Source: Aphrocallistes beatrix (Eukaryota; Porifera; Hexactinellida; Sceptrulophora; Aphrocallistidae). Taken from it: a stretch of 64,000 bases of DNA. Both the position numbers and the translations under genes were made by a program. The number at the start of each line of letters is the position of its first letter. Position 1 is the first letter of the stretch. The stretch spans positions 620,001-684,000 of the forward strand of contig OY725490.1 in the NCBI GenBank assembly GCA_963281255.1, given 5' to 3'. A model generated the notes under the pieces. That model saw only the letters and a list, made by a program, of their open reading frames with translations. It ran no database searches and was not told the DNA's origin. Below are positions 31,601-42,515 of this stretch, piece by piece.

Positions 31601-34600
31601 TTCCATACCTGGGGTAATGGATTCCTTAATGGTTCACAAGATTCAAGATTTAACAATATGGTTATAGGAAGGGGTCCACAGCCAAAAAGTTTGAAACCGC
31701 TGGCCTGTGGTTAGCGCTGAACTCACCGTGTACACCCCTGGCTGGGAGTAGCTGTGGATGACAGTCTGAGAGTTTTCGTAGCCTGTCAGGCTTTGGGAGT
31801 GTCCGTCTCCGTAGGACCAGAGGTACTGTGTGGACACCTTAGACCCGAATCCCTGAGACAACTCAATGGTCACCTGCTCCCCCACGCGGTAGAACAGCTG
31901 GTGAGGTGTCAAGACGAGGGTGGTGGGTGCGCGAATGGGACACTGGTACACACGGGGTGCGTAGGCGTGGTAGTCTCCGCCCTGACACCTGTCCCCTGGG
32001 ATGAGACGGTACCCCAGCGTGGCTGTGTAGTTACTCCCCTCCGGACAGTCCATGGGTGCTCCCTGAGGGGACACATTGTCTGAGAGGGTGCAGGGGGCTC
32101 CGGTGGACAACTTCTCGTACCCAAAGTCACACTCGAAGTCCTGGAAGCGGCACGGACACACTGAAGTGCTAACTAACCGCTGGTAGTCCCTCCCGTTGTA
32201 GCAGCACACCTCAGGCTTCCGTCTCTCGTAGGTGGTCTTCTCTCCGAGCAGACACAGACCGCCTTGTCTATGAATAGAATAGTAAACCATTCGCTATAAC
32301 TGCCGCATTCCAGTACTTGCCTCGCGTCGCCAGGGATCCAATCTATGTAGTCGTCTGTAGAGCAGGTAGTGCTGAGTAGGATGCTGAAGTTCAACTGGAT
32401 GATCAACCACTCCACGAAAGTGCCTGGTGTCTTCGCGAATATTGTCGCCTACAGAATAGCATCACGTCACTACAGAATACCTATATCATTCTATCAAATT
32501 CTATAGCAACAGGATTTCCTTAGAACATTGCCATATAAGGCATAGAATGTTCACTCCAGGCGATGTTCCGAGGAGTAAGGACACGACATCATCAGGACTA
32601 TATTCAGTGTATGGCATAAGGTATTCCAAACAGGATTGTCTAATCTACTACTGATGGTGGAGATGGACGTCAAGCGCAAACTTGAAAATGCTCACATCCT
32701 CGAATTAAAATTTCACAGACAAAGCTGCCGTAATCTTTCCAGGAATCAGACAGTGGACAATTGATGCAACGCGTCAACACTGCTGCAGAGACGAAATCTA
32801 CACCTTAACTGTAGAACGCCCAGCATTTATATGGCTTCAGCTGCATAGAAAATGGCTGGGAGACATCCGCGATATCAGCGACACTATGTCCCCAGTGGGC
32901 ATTCTACGGTTGACGCATCACTTTCCGATGTTACTACAAGACCACAAATTGCTCCTAACCTCTAATGTTGTAGAGCCAGGTTCAGTCAACATTCCAATGG
33001 GATACAATCGTTGCTCGGCAATATCCCTATCCTCCCAGGAGAGTCCTTCAGTGCATGAGTATCTGATACTCTGGGTGTAGACGCTGTACCCCTCGTACTT
33101 GGAAACTGTCACGACAACGCCACCATGGTCCAGGAATGCATACTCGTATGCTCCACTGTTGAACTCCTCCGTCCAACTAAATCCTACAGATTGTATCGTA
33201 ATACGTCTAGACAACCGTATAGAGCATAGGAATGTCCACAAGCTTACCTCCGTCTCTGGAGAGGTAGACGTTAGAGAACCATCTGCCGCTCCAGCTCGCG
33301 TCCAAGTATTTTCCCGCGTTTCCGTGCGCGGCGATTATTCCCAGGGCGTTAGCCTTGGAGTAGACGCCCTGTCTGCTAGGCTGGCTGATCCTCAGGTTCA
33401 GGTAGCACTCGGAGAGGGAGCATTTCTCGTTCGCAGTCCCGTCGGCCTTGTAAGCTGGTCTCAAGATGTAGCTCCAAGTGGCGCCTACACAACCACAAGT
33501 GTAAAAGTTGGAACTACGCGTGGGAGATGCCATTACCTTTGTCGTAGGAGATCTGCGTGAAGGAGTCCCAGTAGTAGTAGAGGGAGTTGGACTCGGGGTC
33601 CAGGCGGTTGGCAATGAAGGTCCCTCTCATGCCCTCCACTCGCACCAGCTCCACGGAGGCATCGTGATCCTGCCACGAACTCAAACCGCTTCCCTAGAGA
33701 CGGAGAGGGGATATGGAATGTAGGTGCTATGTTTAAAATGAGTCACATACCTTGAGGTTCTGTAGAGAGAGGGAGTACTTTTGACCCTTCTCGTCGGAGA
33801 GGTAGAGGTTAGTGAGGTTGTCGTAGTGGTACACTGCCACCAACGCCTGTCCTTCACTAGCGTCCACCACCAGATAGTGCTGCTCTTCCGATTTGATCGG
33901 GAATTCAGCCTCTGAGAACGCAGCTCTCTGACAGGACACGAAAAGCCCGCCAGCTCCCTCCGTGTCTGAGCTGTCCAGCTGGACCTCCACGAATATGTAC
34001 TTATCTACACGGCAGTTATAATATACAAGCGCGCTTCGCGCTTGCTTGCGCTGCGCGGCTGGCGGACACTTTGTGTCCGCCAGAGGCTCCCTTCGGTCGC
34101 CTGGAGGTGACATTGGTTAATTGTAAGGGAGATAACATCTCTAAATATGTCCATCTTAGTGTTAAAACCGATTTCACTCGAAAAATCACCAAATTTGTCA
34201 ATTTTAAAATTTTTGATGCGTAATGATGACGTCATAACAGAGTGATGAGTCATCATTTTTTGATGAAAGTCGCATCATATGTGAGGTATGTTAGTATACA
34301 GATTCTATTAAAATTTCAGCCTTCTATCTCCTATAATGGCTGAGTTATGCTCGAATAACTGTGTTGCTTAACTTTTAAAAATGTGACAATGACGTCATAA
34401 TTCCATGATGAGTCGACATTTTGCTCTGAGCTCAGAACTTACTGGAGCCATAGCCAAAATACTCCCACATGCCAAAAATTAGCTTTCTATGACCGGCAGT
34501 TTCTTCAATCAATTCGTTACAGAGATATATATATATATACAAGTATATATATACACATACACAATAATCGAGTTTTAATAGTAAGGATGTGTGCACAAAC

Positions 34601-35680
34601 AAACAAACAAACAACTAACTAGTGAGAACGAGTGAATTCTGCTCGATAGGTCCGAGTCTTGGATCGAACTGAGTCGAAATCTGTGTTCCGTCTGAGTCCT
34701 TCTGAGATTTGAAGAGGTAGGTGTTTCCACTGGCGTCCGTAGCTTCGTAGAACACGACAGCTGTGTCAGTATAAGCTGTGTCCCACGTGTACCGATACAC
34801 ATTCCGATCTATCAGAGATAAGATATGAGAAGTTGTGTGTCTGACATTCCTTTCTGATGATGTCACACTCACCGATCATGTCCCAGTTCTCTCCGAAGTC
34901 GTCAGAGACGAAAAGCTCTCTGTGTTTCTCGTCAAAGGCCAGCACTGAGTTCTCCAGACTCGGATGGAAATCCAGCGAGCTAGGATCGAAGTTCAGTGAC
35001 TTCATCGTAAAAGTATCCCCTCTGTCCACTGTCCTATAAATAGAATCAAAGTAGCACCATACCTCCCAGGTTAGAGAGAGGATCAGGGGCGGTAAGTAGC
35101 ATAACAGGGAAGGGTTCTTTTTTCAGTTAAGTCTCTTGCTATAAACCCGACTAATATCTGTGCATCTCAACCGCTCTATGAGTTATTCAAACCTATCATA
35201 TTACACGGACATAACTTACAAGTAGAGTCTGTTGTTCTTTTGGTCTGCGAACATTAGTTTTCTGGCATTGAAGGAGATGTAGAAGAAGTTGATCACTGCG
35301 TCAGCTGGGAGTTTGTATGTTTCATTAGTGTAGCTACGTCCGTAGTTCGTTGTACGCCACAGATTCGCCTGTGTCACCACACCCCCTGAGTAGCGCTGTG
35401 TCACGATGAAGATGGTGCTAGAGTTCTCACCTGAATAGTGGACCAAAGCGTTGCCGTTATTGTCGCCAGAAAGTGGTGTGGTGTATGCGAAATCATAGCC
35501 AGGGCTCGAAGTGTCCCTTGCCACTCTAGAACCACTTTTCCCCTTCTCTTCCTCAGCTCTCGCAATGAATCGGATTTCTTGCGGTCGCGGGGTGTGAATT
35601 GTGTCGACACGAGATGAAATGGCGCCAAAGATTGTTGCGCAATTTGATAGAATTAAAAGTGCCACTATCAGCTTGCGCAT
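28627..35680 (-). CDS. VPS10-domain sorting receptor, SorCS/sortilin-like, with PKD repeats
   Basis: Fifteen exons, read on the minus strand: 35680-35220, 35033-34873, 34808-34620, 34004-33751, 33693-33537, 33484-33248, 33183-32960, 32448-32321, 32267-31727, 31230-30946, 30888-30447, 30384-29768, 29711-29391, 29305-29162, 28911-28627. They code for about 1481 residues. In order there is a signal peptide (1-20), a propeptide ending at a furin-type RVAR site (52-55), a VPS10 propeller (to about 600; FLDHGGVVVTVSKYEG, then LTEPGSTT), a cysteine-rich 10CC module (CPCRFQDFECDFGYE), about five PKD-like modules (to about 1170; YLWSYGDGHS, YLWSFNGD), a membrane-proximal region, a TM helix (about 1399-1422) and a 58-residue tail with an acidic cluster, EAAVLL and YMNP. 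Family members sort cargo between Golgi, endosome and surface. Intron 8 uses a GC donor and all joins keep frame. Vertebrate SorCS proteins have fewer PKD domains and are shorter. Confidence 0.88.
28911..29043. repeat. 50-bp tandem repeat overlapping the last splice acceptor of the SorCS-like gene
   Basis: About 2.6 copies of CCTATCATGAGGTGTGAAAC... lie in intron 14. Each unit contains the minus-strand acceptor word TCATGATAG, so a second potential acceptor exists 50 nt upstream of the one used. Confidence 0.7.
34017..34600 (+). mobile_element. GC-rich-ended dispersed element inside SorCS-like intron 3
   Basis: It starts TATACAAGCGCGCTTCGC and carries the hairpin GGCGGACACTTTGTGTCCGCC, then internal sequence (ATGATGACGTCATAACAGAG, then GACAATGACGTCAT) shared with 59790-59970. 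This insertion explains the unusual length of intron 3 (615 bp, against 52-64 bp for most others). Terminal repeats and target duplication were not resolved. Confidence 0.6.
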
Positions 35681-35754
35681 GTTGCTAAGCAGTAGAAAGG
35701 AATGTTAATAATAAACAGCTCAACAAATTATAGTAGCAATTTTCTTTTGCAGTG

Positions 35755-35905
35755 CTGTGGACATTTGACTTAGATCTTCGAACTTAATCGTAGATTCATC
35801 ATTTGACGGCCACATGCCAATTTTCGCATCTCTACGACTTCCCAATTCTTCAATCAATTCGGCGAAACAAACAGAGAATCCTAGCGTTTTAATGTATAAG
35901 ATATA
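35755..35905. repeat. Dispersed repeat upstream of the SorCS-like gene
   Basis: Matches 5095-5290. Lies 75 bp from the SorCS-like start codon, so it may form part of that gene's upstream region. The remainder to 36440 shows nothing recognised. Confidence 0.5.
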
Positions 35906-36439
35906 TGTATAGATACGAGATAAATTCCAAGTAACTAGATACGTCGTTAGGATAGACATATTTGGGTGAAACTATGAAACTGGGGTAGTGATATCGCTAT
36001 ACTAACTACCACTCAAGTAGAGCAAGGAAGCAACACATTAGGTGTTACTCCACAATAAATCGAACTCTCTAGATTGGCATAGGCTGGTCGATATAAGGAC
36101 GGCTAACAAAGAGTCATACTAGTATACGGATCTTGATACGTATTTCTTAGCATTATTTACTTTTCTGTGATCGTGCAATTCACTTAGATTGCTACATTAA
36201 TCCTGTATTTTCGCAACATAAATACATATTATACCTTGTGTTGGCGAGACCGTTTCACCATCGGCAATTCCCAAAGGATTTAAGACTATGAGCCATTATT
36301 CAAGGCAGCAGTAAGCACTTAAATGGCGACAGAAGGACACAAAGCTGCACTCCTTATTACCGGTTTGTATCGCTCGGACTGAGGTCAAAAATGCGATCTT
36401 TCTAGAAACTTCTAAGGAAGGGACTATAAATGCGACCTA

Positions 36440-36548
36440 GAGATGTTATCTCCCATACGATTAACCAATGTGACCCCAGGCGACCGAAGGGAGCCTCCGG
36501 CGGACACAAAGTGTCCGCCAGCCGCGCAGCGCAAGCAAGCGAAGCCGC
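36440..36548 (-). repeat. Inverted copy of the GC-rich hairpin element
   Basis: Reverse complement of 34017-34130, including the hairpin GGCGGACACAAAGTGTCCGCC. It ends abruptly in an orphan NHL 3' flank. Confidence 0.65.
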
Positions 36549-36720
36549 TTGTTCCTAATTAAACATTTTGATTTCTATCTCTTTATATGAAGATACTTTG
36601 CTATATTTGCCATTATTTCCAAATGGAAATAAGGTTACATAACTAGAATTCACTTCTATCAACAGGAAGGATTGACTGAATGCACTATCATATTCCTCAA
36701 TCTCTAGTGACATCTCTCTA
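36549..36720 (+). repeat. Orphan NHL 3' flank (gene body lost)
   Basis: GTTCCTAATTAAACATTTTG through TTTGCCATTATTTCC and AATAAGGTTACATAACTA matches the sequence that normally follows an NHL stop codon, but no NHL coding sequence precedes it. A GC-rich element sits at the break, so a former array member was deleted here. Confidence 0.55.
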
Positions 36721-37186
36721 TTCATGTGTTTTTTGAAGTATTAAGTACAACTGCTGTTAAACTTTCACCACAGCAGGAAATAATCTCGACAGCAGCTCTC
36801 TTCACTGTGTTTACATTCATTGTCTGAATATTTGCAAATCAAATGAGTATCCAAGAGAAATCTGAATCCTCTATTCTATCTTTCTCGCTGGTTACTTGAG
36901 TTTAACAATTACATTTGCATTCTTTAGCTAACCATGAAGCATCTCATAGTCTTCTTTCATCATACGAGTAATTCCAACATGTTATGTTAGAACTTGTGGC
37001 TGCTGCAACAGTTGACCTGAAGCCTTTGTGGAACATTCCAGAGCTGGATATTCGTATCTAGACATAATATATGACCAGAAAGAAAGGAAAGGAATTTGAT
37101 TACTTTTCTCTGGGACGAGAATTCCTGATGGGAATATTTATATTTACCTTTGTGATTAGAAATTTATTTATTAAAAGTTCTCTGCT

Positions 37187-38753
<1,567 letters not shown>

Positions 38754-38834
38754 TATAAAATAGTCTTCTTACGAGACTCCTATTAATTATCAATACTATA
38801 CTACGAGTATAATCAATCTTCCTAGTTCAGCAGA
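38754..38834 (+). promoter_or_regulatory. Core promoter and leader of NHL copy 11
   Basis: TATAAAATAG is at 38754-38763. The leader is 10 bp longer than usual (81 bp from TATA to ATG). Confidence 0.6.
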
Positions 38835-39785
38835 ATGGCCGTAGCATTTCCCGACCCACAGCCCGTAGACCACTTAACAGCTGCTGTAAAGAAAGGTGAA
38901 GCTCCAGGTGAACTCTGTAAGCCTCGTGGTGTAGCTGTTAACCCAGCCACTAACTACATATATATCGCTGAAGGAGATATATTTCCTAATTCCGCGAGAG
39001 TGTCGATATTTTCAGAGTCGGGCGAGTACCTAAACAGCTACACTCACAAGCACATGGAATCATTATGGGGTATCGCCATTCACGAAAATAACCTGTATGT
39101 AACGGACTGGAGGATACACGCTGTGTTCCACTTGAAGATAGAGGCTGACATCCGTCTGGTGGCTAGAATAGGGAGCAGAGGGTCTGGTCTCGGACAGTTT
39201 GATTATCCCAGCCAACTCTCCATCTCTACTAATGGAGATGTATACATAGCTGAAAGAGACAACAACAGAATCCAAATCCTAGATTGCTCTCTTCATCCAA
39301 TAAGAGAAGTGAAACATCAATCCATGCGCTGGCCTTGGGACGTAAAATTAACTACAGAAGAGATGTACGTGCTTAGTAATGGAGATTCTCCCTGCGTGCA
39401 TGTATTTGATCATACCGGACACAAGATACGCTCTCTGATCACCCTTGGTTATGAAGGAATGCAGGTAGCTCAACCCTTCTTCTTCTGTCTCGACAACAAA
39501 AAGAATTTAATTATCAGCGATTGGGGTTCAGACCAGGTCAAAATATTCTCAAACGAAGGATCCCTCCTCCACACAATAGGTAAACATGGGCACCAAGTAG
39601 GAATGTTTGTTAGTCCTCAAGGATTAGCTCTGGCTTCAAATCTGAACTTACTAGTTACTGTGTCCTTGAACAATAACTACAGACTTCAACATTTTCTTAT
39701 TTATAAGCTTTGTTTGTGCCATTATTCTTTTGTTTATCGTTTGTTCCTCATTAAATTTTGTGATGTCTCAATCTCTTTTACCTAA
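38835..39785 (+). CDS. NHL-repeat protein with shifted C-terminal tail (array copy 11)
   Basis: A 316-residue single-exon NHL propeller beginning MAVAFPDPQPVDHL. All six blades are intact (blade 5 LIISDWGSDQVKIF). In the last strand a one-base deletion relative to the paralogues turns the expected QIFSSL-stop into QHFLIYKL and carries translation about 27 residues further into the former 3' flank. The tail is rich in hydrophobic residues (VYRLFLIKFCDV). An extra Leu (LLVTVS) sits just before the final strand. The propeller can probably still close, because only the very end is altered. Confidence 0.82.
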   Translation: MAVAFPDPQPVDHLTAAVKKGEAPGELCKPRGVAVNPATNYIYIAEGDIFPNSARVSIFSESGEYLNSYTHKHMESLWGIAIHENNLYVTDWRIHAVFHLKIEADIRLVARIGSRGSGLGQFDYPSQLSISTNGDVYIAERDNNRIQILDCSLHPIREVKHQSMRWPWDVKLTTEEMYVLSNGDSPCVHVFDHTGHKIRSLITLGYEGMQVAQPFFFCLDNKKNLIISDWGSDQVKIFSNEGSLLHTIGKHGHQVGMFVSPQGLALASNLNLLVTVSLNNNYRLQHFLIYKLCLCHYSFVYRLFLIKFCDVSISFT

Positions 39786-40165
39786 AACTATTTTACTATT
39801 ACTACCACTTCAATATGGAATTAAGGTCACATAACTACATCGCACTTCTATCACCAGTATTGACAGAGTGTAGCACTGTTAATGTTGTCACCTGACATAT
39901 CGTCGTATCACCTTATATACGTACTTTGGAAATTTTTTCTTTTTTTAAGTCAGATCAAGTCATCAACCGAAAAAAAATTCTAATTTTATTCAGAAGAACG
40001 AAAAACCTCACTAATTCAAATTGACGTTGTTAATTTTGCTTTAATATTTCTAAGTTTTGTAAACCCTATTTACTCCCCCATATTATATCCAATAGCATGA
40101 TTACATTTCTTTTCAACACACAAGTCGCTATCTTCATGATGAAGCTAATTAGGCACTACTAAGTG
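39786..40165 (+). repeat. NHL 3' flank with truncated V-ATPase B leader
   Basis: The same flank order as behind other copies. The leader block (GTCGCTATCTTCATGATGAA) breaks off at about 40165 before the CCAAT boxes. Confidence 0.55.
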
Positions 40166-40411
40166 GTCGCATAATACACTGAATATACGTACATACAAGG
40201 TTGGACGATATATTGGCAAGACAAAAATATCGGAAATTCTTTTAAAATATCGGAAGGATTGTGACCTATTTTTTCAATATTTATCGATATTGATAATTTT
40301 CTGCTATTTAATATCGGAGATTTTGTCTCTATCAATATTTGTCAAACCATGGATACATCTTATAAGAATATTTGTCTAGATCCTGGATTGTCCCAAATCT
40401 ATACGACTTCT

Positions 40412-40946
40412 CAGGCCCGGATTATCCATGAGGCAATGGAGGCAGTTGCCTCCGGCCCCCGATTTTACCGGCCCTGAAAACTGGCATCATTGATCGTCCT
40501 GAGTTATGGGAAATTTTTTATGGGCTACTTGAAACAATATATATTTATATAATATCACGTAACAAAGACATTATACACATTATTGTGATAATTTGTGCTA
40601 AATAGAAATCTTCTCCTGTTAGTGTATTAGATTATTATAATTAGAGAAAATGGCAAGTTTTAGAAAATACAAAGGCGAAGCAGAAAAAGAACGGGAGAGA
40701 AAGGAGAAAGCTTGTTTACTATATACAGTATATCATTTTATTACTATGGTTGTTTAGTTGAAAAATGAATCAGATACTTAAACTTTGAATAATAATAATT
40801 TTGGCATCACTACAGTCACCGATGACTGCTTACTTGACTATATTCGTTTCTTCTGAGTATACTACATATTTCATTTGAATGCTATTACTCAAGGAGCCCC
40901 AATATTATTAATTGCCTCCAGCCCAAATGCCCTTAATCTGGGCCTG
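40412..40946 (+). mobile_element. hAT-type element with transposase N-terminal remnant
   Basis: 535 bp with inverted ends CAGGCCCGGATTATCC and TTAATCTGGGCCTG, flanked by the perfect 8-bp duplication CGACTTCT (40404-40411 and 40947-40954). An ATG at 40650 opens MASFRKYKGEAEKERERKEK, which resembles the start of hAT or ZMYM-type transposase proteins. It stops after about 35 codons, so the element is an internally deleted derivative. Confidence 0.85.
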
Positions 40947-41219
40947 CGACTTCTATTCAAATTATACGAATTATTTGAATATCTAGCCTACACCATGTAT
41001 ACCAATTTGAGCCATCATGAACGCAGGACACTGTGTTCAATTTTACTAGACATGGTGACGCGGTGAAAATAATATTCAAACAACAAAAAAATCGGAACTT
41101 TTTATGTATAAACGGTAAAACCTATGAATATTATAGAGGGAGAACTCCATAGTATCTGAGATGATGAATTTGCCTCAAAAAATTCCTTAGTGTACCTCTG
41201 CCACAATAGAGTGTGATTT

Positions 41220-41345
41220 CCACTTTTAGGTCTCTGCTGATCGCGAGGAAGTTCCAGGTGGGAGAGGGTACCCAGGGTACATGAACACAGATCTGGCGAC
41301 TATCTACGAGCAGGCTGGAAGGTTTGAGGGCAGGAATGGGTCTAT
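41220..41345 (+). pseudogene. V-ATPase subunit B penultimate-exon fragment
   Basis: Retains the acceptor side (TTTTAGGTCTCTGC) and about 40 codons ([12 protein letters not shown] after substitutions in a [11 protein letters not shown] background), then ends at TCTATCA where a transposase-like tail begins. The missing downstream half and the substitutions (Tyr to Asn after GYM) mark it as dead. Confidence 0.75.
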
Positions 41346-41502
41346 CAAAACTCCCGAAAAGTTTGGAAGCGTTGAAGCGAAGGATTCAGCAGACTTGGGA
41401 TCAGCTTCAAATTACCATTGTTAATAACTGTATTGATTCGTTTAAGAAGCGCCTTAGAAATGTGTATATGCTAAAGGAGCTCATTTGGAATAAAATGTGA
41501 AG
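41346..41502 (+). mobile_element. Transposase C-terminal remnant
   Basis: An open frame reads [20 protein letters not shown], then NNCIDSFKKRLRNVYM and a TGA. The 'W..L......I..F..R' ending resembles C-termini of Tc1/mariner-class transposases. It is fused directly to the truncated V-ATPase exon. Confidence 0.4.
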
Positions 41503-41569
41503 ATAATAGCATTGTTATGATACTCTTGTGGTATAACTAAGATCCACATAAAATTCTACTACAGAGTTA

Positions 41570-42222
41570 TTGCATCGTTTTGTGTTTTGTCTCATTTTCT
41601 TTGGCGCACACTGTAGTAGCTTGGAAATTACCAGTTTCTATTTGAATAACGTGAGGAACGCCACGACCAAGATCTCAGCCCACATGATGGCGTATGATAG
41701 ACAACCACAAGCACCAACTGGTATGTGGCATGAAAGGCGGGAATCCCGATACACAGACCAGAACTGCCTACAATGAGTGTGATCAGATGCCTTGCGAACA
41801 AGGAACTTGTCAAGAGCTAATAGCTAGCTATATTTGTTTCTGTAACTCCAGTTACATGGAACAAAACTGTACGGAACCTTGTACTTTACTGACACGAGTT
41901 TGTGTAACTGTGCGTCTACCTATATATCTGGCAGCTGTGTAGCAAGTGGTGGCAGCTATATGTGACAATGTGAGAATGGGCACTCAGAGAGCGGTTGTAG
42001 TATCAACACAGACGACTGCCATGGTGCATGTGGAACAGAGCTAACTGTACTGACGGATTGGATGCATTCAGCTGCCACTGCTCTGATGGGTTCACAGGGA
42101 CCACTTGTGCAGACGATGTGGACGAGTGTACTACGAGTCTACACATGTATCAGAATGTAATGGGTGTGAACACACCGGGTATCTACACCTTAAATAGGCA
42201 AACATCAGATATATTTGACTGA
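41570..42222 (+). pseudogene. Decayed EGF-repeat protein relic
   Basis: Separate frames code for pieces of EGF modules: CDQMPCEQGTCQELIASYIC followed by FCNSSYMEQNC, then INTDDCHGACG, then GLDAFSCHCSDGFTGTTCAD followed by DVDEC, the start of a calcium-binding EGF. Stops and at least two frameshifts separate them. A hydrophobic start (FVFCLIFFGAHCSS) could be an old signal peptide. Which EGF protein it came from cannot be told. Confidence 0.6.
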
Positions 42223-42515
42223 ACCGATCAAGTATATAGTTGGAGTGAATCTCCATGTATGGAACCAATGCTTTCCATCTCTCGGTCAGAGTTTATGTTT
42301 CATTGTATAGTCTAAACAATCAAATCAGCATCTAAATTGGTCTTGTTACGTTCATTTACCACCTGTTGTAATTTTATCTCATTGTGATTAAAAATGCAAT
42401 TTTCTGTTGTTTGAAAAATTATTTAGGACAAATATTATGTTTCTGTAGTTTGTCCATTCTGTACAGTAGCTATTGACACTATAAATACACATTTTGTCTA
42501 TTCATCGAGCATTTA

